Shown one piece after another: positions 57,683 to 64,000 of a DNA stretch of 64,000 bases (position 1 is the first letter of the stretch; each line of letters starts with the position of its first letter). This DNA is from Psychrobacillus sp. BL-248-WT-3. GTDB taxonomy: Bacteria; Bacillota; Bacilli; Bacillales_A; Planococcaceae. The position numbers and the translations under genes are program-made. The stretch spans positions 1 to 64,000 of the forward strand of contig NZ_JABAFC010000003.1 in assembly GCF_012843435.1 (NCBI RefSeq), given 5' to 3'. Under the pieces are notes generated by a model that saw nothing but the letters and a program-made list of their open reading frames with translations, was not told the DNA's origin and did no database searches.

Positions 57683-58537
57683 ATGACAATACAATGGTTT
57701 CCAGGTCATATGGCCAAAGCAAGAAGAGAAGTTACCGAGAATCTAAAGCTTGTAGACATTATTTTTGAACTGATAGATGCACGTTTACCATTGTCTTCAA
57801 GAAATCCTATGTTAGACGAGGTAGTCCATCAAAAAACGAGACTACTTATTCTAAACAAAGTGGATATGGCTGATGATATGCAAACCAAAAAATGGATAGC
57901 TTATTTCGAGTCAAAAGGGCACCCTACTGTTGCAATAAACTCTTTGGAAGGGAAAGGACTCCAAGCGGTTTTTAAAGCCTCTAAAGAGCTTTTAAAGCCT
58001 AAATGGGACCGTATGAAAGAACGTGGGATTAAACCTAGACCAATTAGAGCTATGATTGTAGGCATTCCGAATGTTGGAAAATCTACTTTAATTAATCGCT
58101 TTGCCAAAAAGAATATTGCTAAAACCGGAAACACTCCAGGTGTAACCAAAAGACAGCAATGGATTAAAGTAGAAAAGGAAATAGAGCTATTAGATACGCC
58201 GGGTATTTTATGGCCTAGATTTGAAGACCAAATAATAGGCTATAAACTTGCTTTAACTGGCGCCATTAAGGATGCTGTTATCAACATGGAAGACTTAGCA
58301 GTATATGGGCTACGTTTTTTAGAAGAACATTATCCAAAGAGAATGGAAGAGCGATATAATATTACAAAAATCAGTGAGGATTTAGTAGACACTTTTGATC
58401 ATATTGGTAAACTCAGAAGATGCTTTGCATCCGGCGGTGAAATTGACTATGATCAAGTGGCTGAGCTAATTGTTCGTGATATAAGAAATCAGCAATTAGG
58501 TAAGCTGACCTTCGATTTTGTAGATGAATATGAGTGA
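57683..58537 (+). CDS. rbgA: Ribosome biogenesis GTPase RbgA (YlqF)
   Basis: Essential circularly permuted GTPase for late 50S assembly. The 284-residue protein has G4 LNKVDMAD, then G1 [14 protein letters not shown], then G3 DTPGILWP, in the permuted order, and a C-terminal ANTAR-like RNA-binding region. The start [12 protein letters not shown] is conserved. Strong RBS AAGGAGGTG. Confidence 0.95.
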   Translation: MTIQWFPGHMAKARREVTENLKLVDIIFELIDARLPLSSRNPMLDEVVHQKTRLLILNKVDMADDMQTKKWIAYFESKGHPTVAINSLEGKGLQAVFKASKELLKPKWDRMKERGIKPRPIRAMIVGIPNVGKSTLINRFAKKNIAKTGNTPGVTKRQQWIKVEKEIELLDTPGILWPRFEDQIIGYKLALTGAIKDAVINMEDLAVYGLRFLEEHYPKRMEERYNITKISEDLVDTFDHIGKLRRCFASGGEIDYDQVAELIVRDIRNQQLGKLTFDFVDEYE

Positions 58538-58574
58538 AAAAATTCCCTTTTTACCTTCTGGTAAAGAGGGTTTT
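58538..58574 (+). terminator. Terminator-like hairpin after rbgA
   Basis: An A-rich and T-rich stem of about 15 base pairs (58538-58555 with 58560-58574) around a TTCT loop. It lies between rbgA and rnhB and may only reduce read-through. Confidence 0.6.
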
Positions 58575-58636
58575 CTCGATTTATAATATTTTTAACCGAT
58601 ACATACAGAAAGCAAAAGAAAGCTGAAGTGATTTTA

Positions 58637-59416
58637 ATGTTACGTTTACAAGAAATAAAAGAAAAATTAATAGTTGCAGATGGCACAGAAGACTGGTTTA
58701 AAGAACTTGAAGAAGATCAACGGGCTGGAGCAAAGAAATTATTGGAAAGCTGGAAGAGAAAACAACAAGTCCAAAAACTAGAAAAAGAAGCTCATATTGA
58801 GAAGGTAATGTTTGATAAAAATTTTGTTGTTAATCGAAGTGGACTAATAGCGGGCGTAGATGAGGCCGGAAGGGGGCCGCTAGCAGGTCCAGTTGTAACT
58901 GCCGCGGTTATTTTAAGAGAAGATACAAATAACTTAATAGGATTAAATGACTCTAAACAAATATCCAGAGCAAAAAGAAATGAATTAGCTATGAAAATAA
59001 AAGAGAATGCTATTAGTTACTTCATACATTTTCAATCAGTTGAAAAAATTGATACGCTAAATATATATGAAGCAACAAAACAATCGATGTCAGAAGCTGT
59101 GCTTAGCTTAAAAATCCAACCGAGTGTTGTATTGGTAGATGCTATGAAACTACCAATAGATATAGAAAATCACTCCCTTATTAAAGGAGATGCTAAAAGT
59201 TTAGCAATTGCAGCTGCTTCTATTTTGGCAAAAACAGCAAGAGATGAATATATGGATAAACTTCACGAGGAGTATCCTGTCTATCTTTTCAATAAACACG
59301 CAGGCTATGGTACAAAGGAGCATATAGCAATGATTATGCAGCATGGTCCAAGTGAGCATCATCGAAAAACTTTTGAACCGATTAAATCTATATTAAAAAG
59401 CGAGGTGAAAGTATGA
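58637..59416 (+). CDS. rnhB: Ribonuclease HII
   Basis: Removes ribonucleotides from RNA-DNA hybrids. The 259-residue protein has an N-terminal helical extension (about 1-65, usual in Bacillus) and the catalytic domain with Asp75-Glu76 (GVDEAGRGPLAGP), Asp168 (LVDAMKL) and Asp185 (KGDAKS). I chose the ATG at 58637; a GTG nine bases upstream is possible because neither has a strong Shine-Dalgarno. ylqG overlaps the stop by four bases. Confidence 0.93.
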   Translation: MLRLQEIKEKLIVADGTEDWFKELEEDQRAGAKKLLESWKRKQQVQKLEKEAHIEKVMFDKNFVVNRSGLIAGVDEAGRGPLAGPVVTAAVILREDTNNLIGLNDSKQISRAKRNELAMKIKENAISYFIHFQSVEKIDTLNIYEATKQSMSEAVLSLKIQPSVVLVDAMKLPIDIENHSLIKGDAKSLAIAAASILAKTARDEYMDKLHEEYPVYLFNKHAGYGTKEHIAMIMQHGPSEHHRKTFEPIKSILKSEVKV

Positions 59417-61251
59417 GTGGACCTTCTTTTTCGTCCATCCAATTGAACGCACCAAATGTTATTTCATCGAAGGTATCAGTTCCTATGAAAGAAGGACAAG
59501 TCATACATGGAACAATTAAAAACCTATTCCCAAATCAAACAGCAGAAATTCAAATAGGGAACCAAAAGATAATCGCAAAACTTGAAACGCCTTTAAAAAC
59601 TGGGGATGCTCATTTCTTTCAAGTAACAAAGGCAGCACCTGAAATTCAGCTCAAAGTTGTGACTGGTCCCTTAAGTGGAGGAAATTCACTTGCCCATCAG
59701 TCTCAGCAATTGCTCCAGGCAATGAATTTAAGTAAATCAAGTGAGATGCAGGCAATCATTCAATTTTTTATAAAAGAACAATTACCTATCTCTAAGGAAA
59801 TACTTATACAGGCTGAACAGCTGATTAAGAATTTACCTCCTAATGCCACCTTAAAAGGAGGACTAGAAGCAATTCAAAAAATGATAGAGTTAAAAATTCC
59901 AATGACGTCTAAAATGTTTGATACTTTATTGAGTGGTAAAACTACTACTGGTTTTCCTTCACTTATAACTAATTTGAAAACTGCATTACAGCAGGAACAA
60001 CAACTTTCTCCATCACAAAAAGAAGCTATTGTCCAAAACCTACAGAAGATAGGGGAACCTTTTCATCTTCCTGTAGCAGGTGCTCTATTAGGTAAACAAT
60101 TACAAACTCTTCTAAATACACAGCTTCCATCTGCTGTTCGTTTACCTATATTACAACAGCTTATAAACGCTTCTATCTTACCTTCTGAGGCGACATTGAA
60201 TAATCCAGTGCCAATTTCAAATAACCCAGCATTAAAACAAACGGCAGGAGAAATCATTAGCAAATTAATGCAGCCAAATATAGAAAATAAACTGGTTGTT
60301 GAGCAGTTGCGAAGCTGGATTCAAAATCAGCCTTTGCTATCATCATCTCAAAAGGAACAAGTGTTAATGAATATTAAAGAAGGAGAAGCAAAACCTAATC
60401 TAGTAGCTCATTCATTAGTTAAGGTCTTCTCTGAGCAAAGCCAGCAAGCAGTTTTTAAAATTGACTCAAACGGTCTTACACCAAAAGATCATTTAGTGTC
60501 TATATTGGGAAAAGGAATGACTATTGATTCCATTAATCAAACTTTAGAGCAATTAACCAATCTTAATAAGGACTCTCCTCTTATCCAGTTTAGAAATCAA
60601 GCAGAGCAAACAGTACTGAGTCAACTAGATGGTAAAGCCTTTGAAATGGCAATGAAAGAAACTCTAAAAATGCTTGGATTTAGCTATGAAGGAAGTTTAG
60701 CGAGTGGGAAAGATGAAGTGCGTCAACTGGCAAGCCATCTGAAACCGCAACTTGTAGAACTACTACAAATGCCTAATATATCGGCTATTGTTAGAGATGG
60801 AGCCGAATCGATTGTTAGTCGGATGAATGGTTTGCAGCTCCTATCGGGAGAAAATGGTCCTCAACATCAATTATTAATGCAAGTTCCTTTAGAATTTTTA
60901 GGTAAACGAATGGATGCAACTCTTGAATGGAATGGGAGAATGAAGGAAGATGGGAAAATAGACTCGGATTTTGCTCGAATAATGTTTTACCTTCAATTAG
61001 ATTCACTTAAAGAAACTGTAGTAGATATGCAAGTCCAAAATAAAATAGTGACGATTAACCTCTTTAATGATGATCAGACGATTGAAACGATAGCTAACAA
61101 ACTTAAGCCTACATTAAAGGAGGGATTGGCAACTGCTGGTTATCAATTGTCTGGGATTTTTATAAAAACCTTTGCACAACAAAAAATGTCGAGCTTATGG
61201 CCAAATAACTCATCTTCCTCCAAAGAGCAAGGAGTGGATATTAGGATATGA
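59413..61251 (+). CDS. ylqG: YlqG-like protein with FliK-like C-terminus
   Basis: A 612-residue soluble protein of unknown function in the conserved ylqG position; B. subtilis YlqG is shorter (about 540). The N-terminal part (about 20-80) looks like a small beta-barrel (GQVIHGTIKNLFPNQTAEIQIGNQ). The middle is long, helical and rich in Gln and Leu. Residues about 490-600 (LLMQVPLEFLGKRMDATLEWNG to LATAGYQLSGIFIKTF) have the pattern of the FliK C-terminal hook-length domain. With the FlhB-like ylqH gene overlapping its end it forms a pair resembling the flagellar FliK/FlhB switch. The homology is by eye only. Confidence 0.65.
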   Translation: MSGPSFSSIQLNAPNVISSKVSVPMKEGQVIHGTIKNLFPNQTAEIQIGNQKIIAKLETPLKTGDAHFFQVTKAAPEIQLKVVTGPLSGGNSLAHQSQQLLQAMNLSKSSEMQAIIQFFIKEQLPISKEILIQAEQLIKNLPPNATLKGGLEAIQKMIELKIPMTSKMFDTLLSGKTTTGFPSLITNLKTALQQEQQLSPSQKEAIVQNLQKIGEPFHLPVAGALLGKQLQTLLNTQLPSAVRLPILQQLINASILPSEATLNNPVPISNNPALKQTAGEIISKLMQPNIENKLVVEQLRSWIQNQPLLSSSQKEQVLMNIKEGEAKPNLVAHSLVKVFSEQSQQAVFKIDSNGLTPKDHLVSILGKGMTIDSINQTLEQLTNLNKDSPLIQFRNQAEQTVLSQLDGKAFEMAMKETLKMLGFSYEGSLASGKDEVRQLASHLKPQLVELLQMPNISAIVRDGAESIVSRMNGLQLLSGENGPQHQLLMQVPLEFLGKRMDATLEWNGRMKEDGKIDSDFARIMFYLQLDSLKETVVDMQVQNKIVTINLFNDDQTIETIANKLKPTLKEGLATAGYQLSGIFIKTFAQQKMSSLWPNNSSSSKEQGVDIRI

Positions 61252-61529
61252 CAGAAGGAAAGTTTAAAAGGAAAGAAGCTATTGCCTTAACATATAAGCC
61301 TGGTCAATCGGATGCTCCTACTGTAGTAGCTAAGGGGAAAGGGAAAATAGCAGAAAATATATTAGAGAAGGCATTGGAGCATTCTGTACCTATACAAGAG
61401 GATGCTAGTCTAGTAGAACTGCTAGGAAAACTAGATATTAACCAATCCATACCCGAAGAACTTTATCAGGCGGTTGCAGAGGTTTTTGCATTTGTGTATA
61501 GGGTAGATAAAGAAAGAGGAGAGAAGTAA
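61248..61529 (+). CDS. ylqH: YlqH, FlhB C-terminal domain-like protein
   Basis: A 93-residue protein equal to the cytoplasmic domain of the flagellar export switch FlhB without its membrane part. It shows AIALTYKPGQSDAPTVVAKGKGKIAENI, VPIQEDASLVELL and IPEELYQAVAEVFAFVYR. The self-cleaving NPTH motif of FlhB is replaced by KRKEA, so autocleavage is not expected. Overlaps ylqG by four bases. Role unknown; such stand-alone FlhB tails can sometimes replace the C-terminal half of FlhB. Confidence 0.85.
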   Translation: MTEGKFKRKEAIALTYKPGQSDAPTVVAKGKGKIAENILEKALEHSVPIQEDASLVELLGKLDINQSIPEELYQAVAEVFAFVYRVDKERGEK

Positions 61530-61693
61530 TATTTTGTCCTTTTTATCACAGAATAGATTATGCAAGAGAAAGTTCTATAAAAGATTTAGAAGCTACGGAT
61601 AGAAAATAATCTTTTTTGTAAATCGGTGTCGTATAAGCTTATTTTGAACAAATATTTTAGCAAAATAGGAAGTGCATTGTCGATTTCTAAAGA

Positions 61694-61724
61694 TTGAATA
61701 TTCTATGTTTTTTGTAGTTATAAT
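61694..61724 (+). promoter_or_regulatory. Possible sucCD promoter
   Basis: A consensus TATAAT at 61719-61724 with TTGAAT at 61694-61699, though the 19-base spacer is long. About 80 bases before sucC. No CcpA-type operator was noticed nearby. Confidence 0.4.
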
Positions 61725-61806
61725 ACTTTTATGGACAATTTGTGACAGCTTTATTACAATGATAAAGGTAGCAAATAGTGACATAAGTTTGAGGGAGGAT
61801 GTATAA

Positions 61807-62967
61807 ATGAATATCCATGAATATCAAGGTAAACAGCTCCTTAGACAATATGGCGTAGCAGTTTCTAACGGAATCGTTGCTTTTTCACCAGAAGAAGCAG
61901 TGGAGGCCGCTAAGGAATTAGGTTCTGACGTTATTGTTGTTAAAGCCCAAATTCACGCAGGTGGACGCGGTAAAGCTGGTGGGGTAAAAATTGCAAAGAA
62001 TTTAGACGAAGTACGTGAATATGCAAAAGAGCTTTTAGGTAAAGTTTTAGTAACTCACCAAACAGGACCAGAAGGTAAAGAGATCAAGCGTCTACTTATC
62101 GAAGAAGGTAGTAAAATTAAAAAAGAATATTATGTAGGTTTAGTTTTAGACCGCTCAACATCTCGTGTAACATTAATGGGCTCTGAAGAAGGCGGTATGG
62201 ACATTGAGGAAGTAGCAGCAAATTCTCCAGAAAAATTATTCTATGAGGAAATTGATCCTGTAGTAGGATTAACTGGTTTCCAAGCTCGTAGAATGGCTTT
62301 CAATATGAACATTCCGGCTAAACTTGTAAATAAAGCAGCTAAATTTATGCTTGGTCTTTACCAAGTTTACAATGAAAAAGATGCTTCTATCGTTGAAATC
62401 AATCCATTAGTAGTAACTGAGGATGACAATGTATTAGCATTAGACGCTAAGTTTAACTTTGACAGTAATGCTTTATACAAACACAAGGACATCTTAGAGT
62501 TACGTGACTATGATGAAGAAGATCCAAAAGAAATCGAAGCATCTAAATATGACCTAAGTTATATTTCACTAGATGGAAACATCGGATGTATGGTTAATGG
62601 AGCAGGTCTAGCTATGGCAACAATGGATACAATTAGCTACTACGGCGGCTCACCCGCTAACTTCCTGGACGTTGGGGGCGGTGCTACAGCTGAAAAGGTT
62701 ACAGAAGCATTCAAAATTATCTTAGCTGACAAAAATGTAAAAGGTATTTTTGTTAATATCTTTGGTGGTATTATGAAATGTGACGTAATTGCAGAAGGTG
62801 TTATCATTGCTGCAAAAGAAGTTGGACTTCAAGTGCCATTAGTTGTTCGCTTAGAGGGTACAAACGTAGATTTAGGTAAGAAATTATTAAATGAATCAGG
62901 CATCAATATTGTTGCAGCAGATTCAATGGCAGACGGTGCTCAAAAAATCGTTAATCTTGTAGGATAA
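61807..62967 (+). CDS. sucC: Succinyl-CoA synthetase, beta subunit
   Basis: ATP-grasp and CoA-ligase subunit of the TCA-cycle enzyme that makes ATP or GTP from succinyl-CoA. The 386-residue protein begins [17 protein letters not shown] and has [34 protein letters not shown] and the C-terminal [14 protein letters not shown] phosphate segment. RBS GGGAGGATG. Works directly after OdhAB, which is encoded 54 kb away. Confidence 0.95.
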   Translation: MNIHEYQGKQLLRQYGVAVSNGIVAFSPEEAVEAAKELGSDVIVVKAQIHAGGRGKAGGVKIAKNLDEVREYAKELLGKVLVTHQTGPEGKEIKRLLIEEGSKIKKEYYVGLVLDRSTSRVTLMGSEEGGMDIEEVAANSPEKLFYEEIDPVVGLTGFQARRMAFNMNIPAKLVNKAAKFMLGLYQVYNEKDASIVEINPLVVTEDDNVLALDAKFNFDSNALYKHKDILELRDYDEEDPKEIEASKYDLSYISLDGNIGCMVNGAGLAMATMDTISYYGGSPANFLDVGGGATAEKVTEAFKIILADKNVKGIFVNIFGGIMKCDVIAEGVIIAAKEVGLQVPLVVRLEGTNVDLGKKLLNESGINIVAADSMADGAQKIVNLVG

Positions 62968-62985
62968 GAAAGGCAGGGACATAAA

Positions 62986-63888
62986 ATGAGCGTATATATT
63001 AATAAAGATACTAAAGTAATTGTTCAAGGAATTACGGGCTCAACTGCTCTTTTCCATACAAAACAAATGCTAGAATACGGCACTAAAATCGTTGCTGGGG
63101 TTACTCCTGGTAAGGGTGGAACAGAAGTAGAAGGCGTACCTGTATTCAATACAGTAGCGGATGCTGTTAAAGATACAGGAGCTAATGTATCTGTAATCTA
63201 CGTACCTGCTCCATTTGCTGCTGATGCAATCATGGAAGCTGTTGACGCTGAGCTAGATATGGCTATTTGTATTACTGAACATATTCCTGTATTGGATATG
63301 GTAAAAGTTAAGCGCTATATGGAAGGCAAGAAAACACGTTTAGTGGGACCAAACTGCCCAGGTGTTATTACAGCTGATGAGTGTAAAATCGGGATCATGC
63401 CTGGATATATCCATACAAAAGGACATGTAGGCGTAGTTTCACGTTCTGGTACGTTAACATATGAGGCGGTTCATCAATTGACTCAAGCAGGCATCGGTCA
63501 AACGACTGCTGTAGGTATTGGTGGAGACCCTGTAAATGGTACAAACTTTATCGACGTGTTAAAAGAATTTAACGAAGATGAAGATACTTATGCTGTAGTA
63601 ATGATCGGAGAAATCGGTGGTACTGCTGAAGAAGAGGCTGCTGAATGGATCAAAGCTAACATGAAGAAACCAGTAGTAGGATTTATTGGTGGACAAACTG
63701 CACCTCCTGGAAAACGTATGGGTCACGCTGGAGCAATTATCTCTGGTGGCCAAGGTACGGCAGAAGGTAAAATTCAAGCAATGGAAGCTGCTGGTATGAA
63801 AGTGGCTGCTACTCCATCTGTAATTGGCGAAACGTTAATCGAAGCTATTAAAGAAGCAGGAATTTACGACGCTTGTAAAACACATTAA
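62986..63888 (+). CDS. sucD: Succinyl-CoA synthetase, alpha subunit
   Basis: Carries the phosphorylated histidine of succinyl-CoA synthetase. The 300-residue protein has a CoA-binding Rossmann domain ([18 protein letters not shown]), GPNCPGVI, and the active-site His near residue 246 in [18 protein letters not shown]. It follows sucC by 18 bases and ends before a terminator. Confidence 0.95.
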   Translation: MSVYINKDTKVIVQGITGSTALFHTKQMLEYGTKIVAGVTPGKGGTEVEGVPVFNTVADAVKDTGANVSVIYVPAPFAADAIMEAVDAELDMAICITEHIPVLDMVKVKRYMEGKKTRLVGPNCPGVITADECKIGIMPGYIHTKGHVGVVSRSGTLTYEAVHQLTQAGIGQTTAVGIGGDPVNGTNFIDVLKEFNEDEDTYAVVMIGEIGGTAEEEAAEWIKANMKKPVVGFIGGQTAPPGKRMGHAGAIISGGQGTAEGKIQAMEAAGMKVAATPSVIGETLIEAIKEAGIYDACKTH

Positions 63889-63891
63889 TTA

Positions 63892-63930
63892 AAAAAGTGC
63901 GGCTCATCGAATGATGGGTCGTACTTTTTA
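63892..63930 (+). terminator. Terminator of sucCD
   Basis: A 16-base-pair stem with G-T pairs (63892-63907 with 63914-63929) around a 6-base loop, with a T-run in the right arm. The last 70 bases of the window show no gene; in relatives dprA comes next. Confidence 0.8.
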
Positions 63931-64000
63931 TAAACTAATAATTACCCATTTACCTGTTAGAGCATACATATGCTCATACTTTTCGTATAAAAAAATTCAT

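Overview
The window is chromosomal DNA from a low-GC, spore-forming member of the Bacillales, most likely the Planococcaceae/Caryophanaceae (Psychrobacillus, Lysinibacillus or Sporosarcina-like). I base this on the gene order from gmk to sucD, which is the Bacillus subtilis yloA-to-sucD region with small changes, on a spoVM microgene, and on an endopeptidase whose length and catalytic residue numbers match ENP1 of Lysinibacillus sphaericus as I remember it. The genus is an inference. No tRNA, rRNA, insertion sequence, prophage or CRISPR array was seen.

Left part (1-23.4 kb), accessory and metabolic. It holds psiE; a lipoprotein with three tandem repeat domains and a transglutaminase-like domain; a DASS anion transporter behind a perfect Rex operator; odhAB; a methyltransferase; two tandem family 68 glycoside hydrolases (levansucrase/fructosidase type) that have no signal peptide, the second with a Cys/His/Asp-rich tail; an ammonium channel under two perfect GlnR/TnrA boxes; a DUF294 nucleotidyltransferase plus DnaQ-type exonuclease pair; an alpha/beta hydrolase plus Gfo/Idh oxidoreductase pair; the sporulation endopeptidase; an RraA-family protein; and rqcH.

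Right part (23.7-64 kb), core housekeeping. gmk-rpoZ; coaBC-priA-def-fmt-rsmB-prpC-prkC-rsgA-rpe-thiN-spoVM (nucleotide and CoA metabolism, replication restart, translation start, Ser/Thr signalling, ribosome assembly); rpmB on the other strand; yloU-fakA; sdaAB-sdaAA-recG; fapR-plsX-fabD-fabG-acpP (type II fatty-acid synthesis with a FapR operator at the head); rnc-smc-ftsY-ylxM-ffh (chromosome organisation and SRP); rpsP-khpA-rimM-trmD-rplS (ribosome); lepB-rbgA-rnhB-ylqG-ylqH; sucCD. rlmN, remA and yloC, which sit in this neighbourhood in B. subtilis, are not here.

Two copies of a dispersed repeat lie in opposite orientation at about 4.8-5.1 kb and 56.7-56.9 kb and bracket most of the window. 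The best candidates for something undescribed are the signal-less GH68 pair with a possible sigma-K promoter, and the Amt/DUF294/DnaQ cluster that lacks a GlnK gene.
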